A DNA stretch of 47,478 nucleotides, taken from positions 1-47,478 of the forward strand of contig JAESRX010000019.1 in assembly GCA_016764435.1 (NCBI GenBank), in the 5' to 3' direction. The DNA comes from Flavobacteriaceae bacterium (lineage in GTDB: Bacteria; Bacteroidota; Bacteroidia; Flavobacteriales; Flavobacteriaceae). Made by a program: the position numbers and the translations under genes. The first letter of the stretch is position 1, and every line of letters begins with the position of its first letter. The notes beneath the pieces are model-generated. The model made no database searches, had not been told where the DNA came from, and was given only the letters and a program-made list of their open reading frames with translations. Of the stretch, positions 17,202 through 26,135 are shown piece after piece.

Positions 17202-17876
17202 TTATTTGTACGCTTTTATTCTACCTCCTAAAAATTTAGTTTTTTGAATCGAAGAAGGACTTCCTTTATAAGTTACTGTTCCTCCAAATCTAACATTAGC
17301 ATCTAAATCCTCCGTGACATGAATTCCAGCACGTCCACCTGTTGAACATACAATATCCGTATGTACGGATGTTAAATGATAGCCTTCATAGACACCTCCT
17401 GTGGTTACTTCTATACGTTGATTGGTCGTTTCTCCATCCAGTGTTAATATTCCTCCAGAAATGGCTTTTAAGGTTAAATATTTAGCTTTTATATCTAAAT
17501 TTATATGGGCACCTTCCTGAACACGTAGCTCAATATTCTGCCCTTTTAAAACATCCGAAGATTGTACAATACTTCCTTCATTTGCATCTATCGTATGCAA
17601 GTCTTTTGTATAAAAAACAGTCACCGAAACATCCTTTGCATTAAATGTATCCGGAAATTTCATAGATATTTTTAACAAGCCATTGTTATTTTTAAACACC
17701 ACATCGTCCGCTTTTTCACCAAACAACTGAATACTGGCCTTTTTCGCTGCAATTAAATTCACAGTCAAACCATTAAAGACTTTGATACTACTAAAATCAC
17801 CCAATTTTTTAATGGATGGTTCCTGTGCAAACAATACAGCGCTAGCTAACAAGAATAAAAAAGTGAATTTTTTCAT
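17202..17876 (-). CDS. Head GIN domain-containing protein (DUF2807), exported
   Basis: A 224-aa protein with a cleavable signal peptide (MKKFTFLFLLASAVLFAQ), followed by a right-handed beta-helix-like domain of the DUF2807 'head GIN' type. The pattern FSSIKVFNGLTVNLIAAKK at the start of the mature protein and the later runs of short alternating strands with conserved glycines (GEGSIVQS-like, SGGILTLDG, TTGGVYEG, GGRAGI) are characteristic. It is likely periplasmic or on the cell surface. The family is named as putative autotransporter adhesin, but no transporter domain is present, and its function is unknown. Confidence 0.9.
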   Translation of the reverse strand: MKKFTFLFLLASAVLFAQEPSIKKLGDFSSIKVFNGLTVNLIAAKKASIQLFGEKADDVVFKNNNGLLKISMKFPDTFNAKDVSVTVFYTKDLHTIDANEGSIVQSSDVLKGQNIELRVQEGAHINLDIKAKYLTLKAISGGILTLDGETTNQRIEVTTGGVYEGYHLTSVHTDIVCSTGGRAGIHVTEDLDANVRFGGTVTYKGSPSSIQKTKFLGGRIKAYK

Positions 17877-17954
17877 TTGCTTTATTTTATTGATTATTTG
17901 ATCTTCATTTTTTTATTTTAAAATGAACCATTAGCTAGTTAACAATAATTATTC

Positions 17955-20177
17955 CTAAAATACTTTCCCTATATGTTTGACCATATTAAAATCTAAATGC
18001 TTGCGTTCTAAATCTGTTTTCTTCACTTTTACAATTAGATTATCACCTAACTGAATTACTTTTTTAGAAGACTGTCCTACCATGGCATACTGACTCTCAT
18101 CATAAATATAAAAATCACCTTTTAAATCACGAACACGAATCATTCCTTCACATTTGTTTTCTATAATTTCTACATAAATACCCCATTCAGTCACTCCAGA
18201 AACGACTCCTTCAAATTCCTGGTCTTCATGACCTTGCATGTATTTAATTTGCATGTATTTAATAGAATCACGTTCCGCTTTAGACGCTAAATATTCACGC
18301 TCCGAGGAATGCTTACATTTTTCTTCATAAATAGCCGCCTTTGGAGATTTTCCTCCGTCTAAATAATGCTGTAATAAACGATGTGTCATCACATCTGGAT
18401 AACGACGGATAGGTGAAGTAAAATGACTATAATAGTCAAAGGCCAATCCATAATGTCCAATATTTTCCGTAGTATAAACGGCCTTACTCATAGTACGAAC
18501 AGCTAAAGTTTCAATCATATTAGCCTCTCCTTTTCCATGAACATCACTTAATAATTTATTCAAAGACTGAGAAATAGACTGCTTATCCTGTGTATTAATA
18601 CTGTACCCAAACTTACTTACGATGGTTTGTAAAGATTGTAATTTTTCTATATTTGGTTCGTCGTGAACACGGTATATAAACGTATCATCTGTAGGAGTTC
18701 CTCCTTTTTTTCTTCCAATAAATTCAGCTACTTTTCGGTTGGCCAATAACATAAATTCTTCAATCAATTTATTAGCATCCTTGCTCTCTTTAAAGAACAC
18801 TCCGATTGGGTTAGCATCTTCGTCTAAATTAAACTTCACTTCTACTCTATCAAAAGTAATTGCGCCTTGTTTTAAACGACGTTCTCTCATTTTTTTAGCC
18901 AAAACATCTAAGGTCAATGTTGCTTTTACTATTTCTGGAGTCACTGTATATGCTCCATCTATAATAGAAATATCTTCTGGCATTTCGAAAGCTCCTTCTT
19001 CGTTCTTATCTAGAATAGCTTGTGCTTCTTCATACGCAAAACGCTGATCCGAATAAGTCACTGTTCTACCGAACCATTGATCAATTACATGGGCTTTTTT
19101 ATCAATTTCAAATACAGCAGAAAAAGTTAATTTCTCCTCATTTGGACGTAAAGAACACGCTCCATTCGATAACATTTCTGGCAACATAGGTACGACTCTA
19201 TCTACCAAATATACAGACGTTGCTCGTTCATACGTTTCTTCCTCTAAAATGGTGTTTTCTTGGACATAATGAGATACATCTGCAATGTGAATACCTATTT
19301 CGTAATTCCCATTCTCTAATTCTTTAAATGACAGTGCATCATCAAAATCTTTGGCATCTTTAGGATCTATCGTAAAGGTTAAATCTTTTCGCATATCCCT
19401 ACGTTTTGCAATTTCTTCCTCCGTAATTTCCAACGAAATTGAATTTGCAAATGCTTCTACTTCTTCAGAAAATTTGTAAGGTAAATCGTACTCTACTAAA
19501 ATAGAATGTATTTCCGTATTGTGATCTCCTGGTTTTCCTAAAACTTCTATGATTTCTCCAAAAGGATTTTTAGAATTATCTGGCCAATCCGTCATATGAA
19601 CCAATACTTTATCTCCATCTTCAGCTGTAGAAAGCCTGTTTTCAGGAATAAAAATATCCGTGTACATTTTAAAATTATCCGGGACTACAAATCCAAACTT
19701 TTTGTTTAGTTGTAAAACACCAACAAATTTATCTTTCGAACGTTCTATGATTTCCACCACATCACCTTCTAATTTCTTATTTTTTCTACGGCTATATGTA
19801 TATACTTTTACGATATCACCATCCAAACCATGATTTAAATTACGTGCTGGAATATAAACATCATTCTCCGTTTCTTCACTTATTAAATAAGCGTTTCCAT
19901 TAGACGTTAAATCTAATTTACCAATCACATATTTAGTACTTGGAACTAGTTTGAACTTTCCACGATCTGTTTCTTCTATTTTCTCTTCCTTTTTTAAGGC
20001 AGCTAATTTTTTTATAATTTGGTTACGACCATCCGTATCCGTAATTCTAATTTTTGAAGCTATTTGCTTGTAGTTATATAATCCGTCTGGATTATTATTA
20101 AATATTCGAAGTACTTTTCGGGTTAAATCTTTAATGACCTTTCCTTTTTTCTTGAACACTTTATTTTTTTTCGACAT
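17955..20177 (-). CDS. rnr: Ribonuclease R
   Basis: A 740-aa 3'-to-5' exoribonuclease of the RNB family, which degrades structured RNA and takes part in rRNA and mRNA quality control in the cytoplasm. Domains in order: an N-terminal winged-helix segment (about 15-75), two cold-shock OB folds, the catalytic RNB domain with the metal-binding aspartates in DPKDAKDFDDA, the FTSPIRRYPDVMTHR motif near its end, and a C-terminal S1 domain (from about 660, EFEGVVSGVTEWGIYVEI). The length is typical of Bacteroidota RNase R, without the long basic tail of the Escherichia coli enzyme. It is divergent from the lipid-kinase gene, with a 220-base shared spacer. Confidence 0.97.
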   Translation of the reverse strand: MSKKNKVFKKKGKVIKDLTRKVLRIFNNNPDGLYNYKQIASKIRITDTDGRNQIIKKLAALKKEEKIEETDRGKFKLVPSTKYVIGKLDLTSNGNAYLISEETENDVYIPARNLNHGLDGDIVKVYTYSRRKNKKLEGDVVEIIERSKDKFVGVLQLNKKFGFVVPDNFKMYTDIFIPENRLSTAEDGDKVLVHMTDWPDNSKNPFGEIIEVLGKPGDHNTEIHSILVEYDLPYKFSEEVEAFANSISLEITEEEIAKRRDMRKDLTFTIDPKDAKDFDDALSFKELENGNYEIGIHIADVSHYVQENTILEEETYERATSVYLVDRVVPMLPEMLSNGACSLRPNEEKLTFSAVFEIDKKAHVIDQWFGRTVTYSDQRFAYEEAQAILDKNEEGAFEMPEDISIIDGAYTVTPEIVKATLTLDVLAKKMRERRLKQGAITFDRVEVKFNLDEDANPIGVFFKESKDANKLIEEFMLLANRKVAEFIGRKKGGTPTDDTFIYRVHDEPNIEKLQSLQTIVSKFGYSINTQDKQSISQSLNKLLSDVHGKGEANMIETLAVRTMSKAVYTTENIGHYGLAFDYYSHFTSPIRRYPDVMTHRLLQHYLDGGKSPKAAIYEEKCKHSSEREYLASKAERDSIKYMQIKYMQGHEDQEFEGVVSGVTEWGIYVEIIENKCEGMIRVRDLKGDFYIYDESQYAMVGQSSKKVIQLGDNLIVKVKKTDLERKHLDFNMVKHIGKVF

Positions 20178-20397
20178 ATTTTTTTTACTTATTATCGGTA
20201 AAAATACACATTTAAAACGTTATACAATTCATATCTCTATTTTTAGTCAAAGACAACTCTTAAATAATCACTACTACATCTTTGATTATTAGTTTATTAT
20301 ACACAAGACGTTATATATCAAATGCAAATTCTACTTTAAATAGTTGTTATTCTTATGTTACTATTTGTATTTTGCAGCGCTAATTAAATTTTTGAAA

Positions 20398-21321
20398 ATG
20401 GATATTAAATGGTTTGTAATCGTAAATCCGGTTGCAGGAAATGGAGAAACTGCTCAAAAATGGCATGAAATAGAAGAAGAATTAAAACAACAGAAATTCG
20501 ACTATAAAGTCGCTTTTTCTGAATATAAATCTCACGAAAGCGTATTGGTACAATCCGCTCTCGAGGAAGGATACACTCATATAATATGTGTAGGAGGCGA
20601 TGGTACTCTACATAATGTGGTTAACGGTTTAATGAATTCTCCTAAAAGTGTCCAACAGGTGAAACTAGGAATTATCCCTTTAGGAACGGGTAACGACTGG
20701 ATAAAAACATACAATATTGAAAAAGATTACAAATTAGCCATTCAAATTCTCAAAAATAATAACGCCGTTTTTCAAGATATTGGTTTTCTGAAATTAGACA
20801 ATTCTAAGCAACATGTTTACTTTAATAATTTAGCTGGAATAGGCTTTGATGGTTATGTTGTACACAAAGTACATCATTATAAAAAAATGGGCGTACTGGC
20901 GTATTTAGTAGGAGCATTAGTAAGTATTGCTGGATATAAAAGAGCACACTTAAAAATAGAAATGAATGGTAGCACCATGCATTTAAAATCGCTCTTGTTT
21001 TTAATGGGGCTCTGTGAATACTGTGGTGGCGGTATGAAATTGACAAAAAAGGTAGATCCGTCCGATGGCTTATTTGACATTACTAGTGTAGAGAAAATAA
21101 CATTTCTCCAACTTGTAACTAATTTAACCGGATTATTTAACGGAAATATTACCCAAAAAAAATTCGTGAAAAATTTTAAAACCGACGCCTTAAAAGTAAC
21201 ACTGTTAAAAGGAGATAAAGCATATATTCAAGCGGACGGAGAATTAATTGGAATTGGAGGATTTGAATTAAAAATGCATGCAAAAGCACTTCAATTTATA
21301 GTACCCAAACCAAAAAGTTAA
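20398..21321 (+). CDS. Diacylglycerol/lipid kinase family protein (YegS/DgkB-like)
   Basis: A 307-aa protein with the DAGK catalytic domain. The first strand and loop read VIVNPVAGNG, the nucleotide-binding motif is GGDGTLHNVVNGL, and PLGTGNDW is the third conserved motif. The C-terminal beta-rich half contains the DPSDGLFDI region. It phosphorylates a lipid such as diacylglycerol or a related long-chain alcohol at the inner face of the membrane. The substrate cannot be told from sequence. The start at 20398 was chosen over 20344, because the fold begins at MDIKWFVIVNP and the upstream codons include promoter-like sequence (TATTTG, TATTTTGC). Confidence 0.92.
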   Translation: MDIKWFVIVNPVAGNGETAQKWHEIEEELKQQKFDYKVAFSEYKSHESVLVQSALEEGYTHIICVGGDGTLHNVVNGLMNSPKSVQQVKLGIIPLGTGNDWIKTYNIEKDYKLAIQILKNNNAVFQDIGFLKLDNSKQHVYFNNLAGIGFDGYVVHKVHHYKKMGVLAYLVGALVSIAGYKRAHLKIEMNGSTMHLKSLLFLMGLCEYCGGGMKLTKKVDPSDGLFDITSVEKITFLQLVTNLTGLFNGNITQKKFVKNFKTDALKVTLLKGDKAYIQADGELIGIGGFELKMHAKALQFIVPKPKS

Positions 21322-21385
21322 AGAAATCTTAATTTTTATGTAACAATTGTTAAAAGGAGGCGTCTATTAGGTAAATGGTCTTGTT

Positions 21386-21544
21386 ATGAAACGTCTTTTT
21401 AAAATTGTTATTCTATTCTTAATCATCTTCGCCATAGGCGTAGTGGTGGCTATTGATAGTATCCATAACACTTTTAAGGATGAGAGTATAGAAACCGTCC
21501 ATGCCTCTCCTAAACTGTTAAACGCAGCGTCTCAGTTGTTTTAG
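21386..21544 (+). CDS. Small single-span membrane protein, hypothetical
   Basis: A 52-aa ORF (MKRLFKIVILFLIIFAIGVVVA...) with a basic N-terminus, one membrane helix (about 5-23) and a polar tail. An AAAGGAGG run and a 12-bp palindrome TAACAATTGTTA (21341-21352) lie just upstream, though the Gly/Ala-rich run is about 26 bases from the ATG. It lies on the same strand as the lipid kinase, 64 bases after it, and a hairpin follows about 85 bases later. The composition is coding-like, but no family is recognised. Confidence 0.5.
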   Translation: MKRLFKIVILFLIIFAIGVVVAIDSIHNTFKDESIETVHASPKLLNAASQLF

Positions 21545-21629
21545 AATACAGCTGTTATCATTTAAGCCTTATCTTTACCGTTACCAAAGACTCACTATAT
21601 AGAGACCCTAGTAACTCTCCTTTAAGTAG

Positions 21630-21674
21630 CTGGCTTAGATACCCTGTATATTTACCCCTAATTAGCCAGTTTTT
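21630..21674 (+). terminator. Possible terminator after the lipid kinase unit
   Basis: CTGGCT...AGCCAG closes a 28-base interior with partial further pairing (TTAG/CTAA), and five T follow. It lies just before the convergent membrane-protein stop. Confidence 0.45.
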
Positions 21675-21683
21675 AAATACTAT

Positions 21684-23009
21684 TTATTGTTTAAAATGCC
21701 AAAAAGGGATCACTACATCTAGTATTTTAAGTGTGTCTTTTTCTTCCAATTCCAAGCGTTCTATCTTCAATACATGTTTTCCTTCCGACAAATTTTTAAT
21801 AGTTATAAATGTTTCAAACCCCAACTGTCCTTTGCTGTTTTTTGATACTAAAAATTCCGATTTGTATGGAATAGAATCTATATATACCTGATGCATCGCA
21901 TTATATATTTCCAAATATCTTAGTTGTAAACTGTCTTTTGCCCCCATGTCATTATGAGTATTAAATCCTTCTATAAAGTCCGTTGTAAATCCTCTTAAAT
22001 CGCTTTCTGGTTTTAATATTGGATGAAATTTAAAAATATAATCTTCTGTCTTTGCATTAAAAACTGAGAATATATTGACATAATTTTCGTTTATTACTTT
22101 GGACTGTATAGTGGTAGATCGATTCAAATCATAGTCCTCTATAAGCATGTTTTCATAATTCACTTTTTTCATTGTAATTAGTTTAATTGGATTTGAAAAA
22201 CCAATAAAGTTTGAAACTTTAGTATCTACAGAGCTAAGAAACGTAATGAAAATATAGATTGGAACTAAAAATAAACTTATACGTTTTCCGAATTTATTGT
22301 CTAAAAAATTATAGACAAGTGGTCTGTATAAAAACGACAAAGTAAGATAACTATACACCCAATAAAAAGGGAAATAAATTTTAGAAAGTAGTTTTTTCTT
22401 TTTTAAATAACCCTGTGTAAAATAATCAATCAAGTTTAAAAATACTCCAAACCCTACTAAAAAAAACAAGATCCCACTTATTATTTTTCTTAACATCTTT
22501 GGTAATCCCTCATTTCCAAGAATAAAATTTCCAATTAGAAAAATAACAAACATTATTAAAAAAATTGAAATGAGATAAAAAATCAACAAAAATGAAATTG
22601 CAAATAAAACACTGCAATAATTTTCTAAGTTGGCTATGTACTTATCAAAAGAAACAATCTTCCGTTTTAAATAGTTTTTAAAAAGGGGTTGATAGTTTAA
22701 GTTATCAAAATCAATATCTCCTGATACATAACGCAATCCTAAGGATCCTATCCATAATCCTCTCAGAATTACATGTATTATTAAATTAAATATAAGTATA
22801 TAACAAGAGATCAATACAATCATTAAAAATGAAATCTTATAACCTTGATTTAATATACTAGCAGCAATTATAGGTTCTTTAATAAATTCTATGGCAGCAA
22901 ACAATCCGAAAATTGCAAATCCTGAAATTAGCAATTCTAACTGCCAGCTATCCTGCTGTAATTTATCTAATAATTTTTTAAATTTATTTTTTGTGTAGTC
23001 GTTGCTCAT
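21684..23009 (-). CDS. Multi-pass membrane protein with C-terminal extracytoplasmic domain
   Basis: A 441-aa protein that I cannot assign to a named family. About seven hydrophobic segments occupy the first 265 residues, with two long pairs (residues near 25-95 and 130-195). The remaining 175 residues are soluble. They contain a YDLNRSTTIQSKVINENYVNIF segment and end in a beta-strand-like block (GKHVLKIERLELEEKDTLKILDV), which suggests a periplasmic sandwich domain. No catalytic motif is seen. It is the last gene before the putative origin and has no operon partner. Confidence 0.75.
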   Translation of the reverse strand: MSNDYTKNKFKKLLDKLQQDSWQLELLISGFAIFGLFAAIEFIKEPIIAASILNQGYKISFLMIVLISCYILIFNLIIHVILRGLWIGSLGLRYVSGDIDFDNLNYQPLFKNYLKRKIVSFDKYIANLENYCSVLFAISFLLIFYLISIFLIMFVIFLIGNFILGNEGLPKMLRKIISGILFFLVGFGVFLNLIDYFTQGYLKKKKLLSKIYFPFYWVYSYLTLSFLYRPLVYNFLDNKFGKRISLFLVPIYIFITFLSSVDTKVSNFIGFSNPIKLITMKKVNYENMLIEDYDLNRSTTIQSKVINENYVNIFSVFNAKTEDYIFKFHPILKPESDLRGFTTDFIEGFNTHNDMGAKDSLQLRYLEIYNAMHQVYIDSIPYKSEFLVSKNSKGQLGFETFITIKNLSEGKHVLKIERLELEEKDTLKILDVVIPFWHFKQ

Positions 23010-23065
23010 GCTATTTTTCTTTTTCTAACTACATTCAACTTAAAATACACGGGCACTCCAGATGC

Positions 23066-23074
23066 TGTGAATAA
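23066..23074 (-). other. Outlying DnaA-box-like 9-mer
   Basis: TGTGAATAA on the plus strand, i.e. TTATTCACA on the minus strand, fits the bacterial TTATNCACA DnaA box. It lies about 1.2 kb left of the main cluster. Confidence 0.4.
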
Positions 23075-23310
23075 CAACAAATGGCGCCTTCTTATTAAAA
23101 TATGAATGCAAACAATTTTTTTTTTAAAAATACTATAATTGTTTAATTACACAACAATGGAACAGTACTAATGTAGTTATCTGTCGTTTATCAGCTCGAA
23201 ACCAAGGTGGCAATAGAATTAAAACCCTATAAATACGTCTTTTTATTACGATCGTTCTAGTACCGTTAAATAAAAACAGCCTTCTTATTATTATAGAATG
23301 TTTTGTTGTA

Positions 23311-23410
23311 AAAACCTGCTGCGTTAGGGATAGCAGTGAATACCCTGCAGGTTTTTTTTCCTTCAAAAAAACTGAAGCGTAGCAACGTATAGCCCGACCG
23401 TAGGGAACGC
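23311..23410 (+). repeat. Structured intergenic element, possibly a dispersed flavobacterial repeat
   Basis: AAAACCTGC (23311-23319) pairs with GCAGGTTTT (23347-23355), followed by eight T, which resembles a terminator. A second possible pairing, GCGTT (23321-23325) with AACGC (23406-23410), crosses the first. CCCGACCGTAGGG (23393-23404) can form a small hairpin. The GCGTTAGGGATAGCAG...GCCCGACC...GGGAACGCC pattern resembles an intergenic repeat I recall from many Flavobacteriaceae genomes. That recall is not verified. No gene precedes it on the plus strand. Confidence 0.5.
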
Positions 23411-23959
23411 CCAAACATCCCTATAAATACATTTTATGCCTATCCCCTATTACTGCTTTAAAAAGGCTTTAAATCAATTTTTAATTACGTAGTCATTTAA
23501 ACACAAGTATCACTTTCAAACCATCCATTCGTTCCATGTATCTTCTAAATAATTGAATGAACTTTCCTTTTTTAAAAAACATGAAAATTTATTTTATTTA
23601 GTTCATTTTTGGTGTTTTTTTCCTGTAAAAATTTAAAGGGCTTAAAAAAAGAATTCAGCACTTTTGAATGAAAAAAAGTACCGTTTTCTATGCAATACTA
23701 TTTTTTAAAAATTCCAGGGTATTTTTATCTAAAAACAACCGAGGATTTTCTAAGAATCCCCCACCTCCTATTGACGAATTATTTGTTATTTTTTTTAAAA
23801 AAATTAACGTAAAAACAGGATGATTTTAGTCTTTAAAAAAGCATTAAAAATTCAAAAAAAAACACACTTATTTAGGACTAATTTTCAGTTCAAATTCGCT
23901 TGTTTTTTTTCTTAAAAAAAGTACTGAATAACCGTCTAAAATTTTCGAATAAAAAATCA

Positions 23960-24720
23960 AATTAAAAGTCGAAAATGAGACCTATTATTAGGACTAAATT
24001 TGTGATAATAATAGGCTGAAAAATCCAATTTATTTAACTTTTAAATGGTGGATAAATTAGACTTGTTTACCGACTGTTCAAAACAGTAATTTTTTATTGG
24101 TAATATCTTTCTTATTTTTGTTCGGTTGTTTTTTCTTTTATAAAAAAAAAGTCATTTATTCCGCAGGCAGAATTTTCATGTTTTTTATTTTCTAATTCTC
24201 AGCGTTGCTTTTTATTTTTTAGGTTATCAACATCTATATATATTATACAATAGTTTTTAAAAAATTAAAAAATTATTAATGTTGCTATATGGTATGTTAA
24301 TAGCTGGCATAAGTTCTTTAATTTAAATTTTGTTTTTCGAGATTATCGAATCATCAACAATTTGTGTTGACTTATAAACGTGTTAAGGGTTTGTATCTCA
24401 ATAAAAACTCAGAGTTATTAACAGGGTGTTGATAACGTTAACAAGAATGACTAATAATAACTAAATGCCTTGTAATTGTTAACAAAACGTTGTTTTACTG
24501 TGAATAACTTTATCATTATAAATTATAAATAAATTAGGTTTGTATTGGTTGTTGGCTGTATTGTAAAAACGATTGTATTTTCAAATTATTTTTATAAAAA
24601 GTTGTTGTTATTTTGTTAACAATTACGGTTCCTGCGTAAGTATTTGAAAGTTATAGTTTTGGATAATTTAATTAACAATTCGTTTTTTTGGCTGTGGATA
24701 ACTACGAATTTGTACTTTTG
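23960..24720. other. Putative chromosomal replication origin (oriC)
   Basis: This gene-free, very AT-rich stretch lies where the plus strand turns from C-rich to G-rich and where gene orientation switches. It holds a cluster of DnaA-box-like 9-mers: TTATCAACA (24224-24232), TTATTAACA (24415-24423) facing TGTTGATAA (24427-24435) across GGG, TGTGAATAA (24499-24507) and the consensus TGTGGATAA (24693-24701). An almost pure A/T block at 24233-24290 could be the unwinding element. Three GTTAACAA sequences (near 24437, 24477 and 24615) recur. dnaA itself is not in the window, and I cannot test the prediction against cumulative skew of the whole genome. The stretch 23415-23959 to its left is also AT-rich and empty of genes. 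Confidence 0.75.
24688..24720 (+). promoter_or_regulatory. rpiB promoter with embedded DnaA box
   Basis: TTG at 24688-24690 and an exact -7 box TACTTTTG at 24713-24720 are separated by 22 bases. The consensus DnaA box TGTGGATAA (24693-24701) lies between them. The rpiB ATG follows 31 bases after the -7 box. Confidence 0.65.
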
Positions 24721-24751
24721 CGATTGTATTAATTACTTAATAATAAACAAT

Positions 24752-25180
24752 ATGACAATAGCAATTGGGAATGACCATGCCGGTACAGAATATAAGTTCG
24801 AAATCATCAAGTATTTAGAAAAAAATAACTATACAGTTTTGAACTTTGGAACGGATAATAATGATAGTATGGACTATCCAGATGCTATTCATCCGGTAGC
24901 AGATGCAGTAGAAAATGGAAAGGCTACCTTCGGAATTATTATTTGTGGTAGTGGAAATGGGGCACAAATGACGGCGAATAAACACCAAGGAATTAGAGCC
25001 GGATTGTGCTGGAATAATGAGTTGGTTGAGCTGACAAGATTACATAATGATGCGAATATTTTAGCCATTCCTGCACGCTTCGTTTCGGTGCAACAAGCGG
25101 TTGGTTTTGTGTCTATTTTCTTGGCCACAGAATTTGAAGGAGGAAGGCATCAAACACGTGTAGATAAAATCAAAAAATAA
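24752..25180 (+). CDS. rpiB: Ribose-5-phosphate isomerase B
   Basis: A 142-aa RpiB/LacA/LacB-family isomerase that interconverts ribose 5-phosphate and ribulose 5-phosphate in the non-oxidative pentose phosphate pathway. The start at 24752 gives MTIAIGNDHAG, the family N-terminus. The in-frame 24644 start would extend through the promoter. The active-site cysteine is C65 in CGSGNGAQMTANK, and GIRAGLCWN and RLHNDANIL match the phosphate-binding and conserved His-Asn regions. It is the first gene to the right of the putative origin, and its promoter contains a DnaA box. The CDF transporter gene follows after 29 bases. Confidence 0.95.
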   Translation: MTIAIGNDHAGTEYKFEIIKYLEKNNYTVLNFGTDNNDSMDYPDAIHPVADAVENGKATFGIIICGSGNGAQMTANKHQGIRAGLCWNNELVELTRLHNDANILAIPARFVSVQQAVGFVSIFLATEFEGGRHQTRVDKIKK

Positions 25181-25209
25181 CTAGTTATTTTTAGTTAAAA
25201 ATTCTTTTT

Positions 25210-26130
25210 ATGGGAGGGCATCATTCGCATACAAATCATCATCATCATCCAGTGTTATCTGGTAAGAAATTACTACTATCTATAGTGCTAAATAGTGTGA
25301 TTACGATCTCGCAATTGGTTTTTGGGTTTATTTCTGGAAGTTTAGCACTTATTTCAGATGCTGTTCATAATTTTTCTGATGTAATAGCTTTGATACTTAG
25401 TTATGTAGCGAATAGATTGTCCTTGCGTAAAAAGCAGACAACGAAACAAACTTTCGGGTATAAACGCGCGGAAATAATCGCGGCATTTATTAATGCTGTT
25501 ACCTTAATAGTAATTGGTGTTTGGCTCGCAATAGAGGCTGTACAGCGTTTTTCTGAACCTCAAATTATAAATGGTACCATAGTGATATGGATGGCATTTT
25601 TAGGTATTTTAGTCAATGGATTTAGCGTATTATTACTAAAGGGCGATGCGGATCATAACTTGAATATGAAAGCTGCTTATTTACATTTACTAACGGATAT
25701 GTTAACCTCGGTAGTGGTTTTAATAGGAGGGATGCTTATCACTTTTTACAAGGTGTATTGGGTGGATGCGGTACTGACTATTTTAATCGCCATTTATTTG
25801 GTGTATATGAGTTGGAGTATAGTCGTGGATTCTTTAAAAATATTAATGCTTTTTGCTCCAGATCATTTAGTAATAGCAGCGATAGAAAAAGAAATCTTAA
25901 CGATAAAATCTGTTAAAAATATTCACCATGTTCATCTGTGGCAATTGAATGATCACGATTGTCATTTCGAAGCACATATTGAATTTAATGAAGACATTCG
26001 CTTGTCTGATTTTGATCTATATTGTGTCCGCATTGAGCGTTTATTAAAGGATAAATTTGGCATTAATCACACGAATTTTCAACCTGAATTTAAGCGTGAT
26101 GATGATAAAAAATACATTGTGCAAGATTAG
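25210..26130 (+). CDS. Cation diffusion facilitator (CDF) transporter
   Basis: A 306-aa membrane protein of the CDF family, with a His-rich N-terminus (GGHHSHTNHHHHP) and six predicted membrane helices. The metal site is formed by HNFSD in helix 2 and HLLTD in helix 5, the HxxxD pair of zinc-type CDF exporters. A C-terminal cytoplasmic domain (about 210-300) holds HVHLWQLNDHDCHFEAH, a further metal-binding motif. It is likely to export Zn2+ (or Co2+/Cd2+) by proton antiport. It follows rpiB by 29 bases and precedes elaA by 5, so the three are probably one operon. Confidence 0.94.
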   Translation: MGGHHSHTNHHHHPVLSGKKLLLSIVLNSVITISQLVFGFISGSLALISDAVHNFSDVIALILSYVANRLSLRKKQTTKQTFGYKRAEIIAAFINAVTLIVIGVWLAIEAVQRFSEPQIINGTIVIWMAFLGILVNGFSVLLLKGDADHNLNMKAAYLHLLTDMLTSVVVLIGGMLITFYKVYWVDAVLTILIAIYLVYMSWSIVVDSLKILMLFAPDHLVIAAIEKEILTIKSVKNIHHVHLWQLNDHDCHFEAHIEFNEDIRLSDFDLYCVRIERLLKDKFGINHTNFQPEFKRDDDKKYIVQD

Positions 26131-26135
26131 ATAAG

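Noticed and set aside
23133..23414. 93-aa minus ORF in the origin-side spacer
   Set aside because: It reads through the structured hairpin element, has no plausible start context or domain, and its composition is unlike the neighbouring genes. I treat it as chance.
24644..24751. Longer start for rpiB
   Set aside because: It would translate the promoter and DnaA box. The family N-terminus MTIAIGNDHAG starts at 24752.
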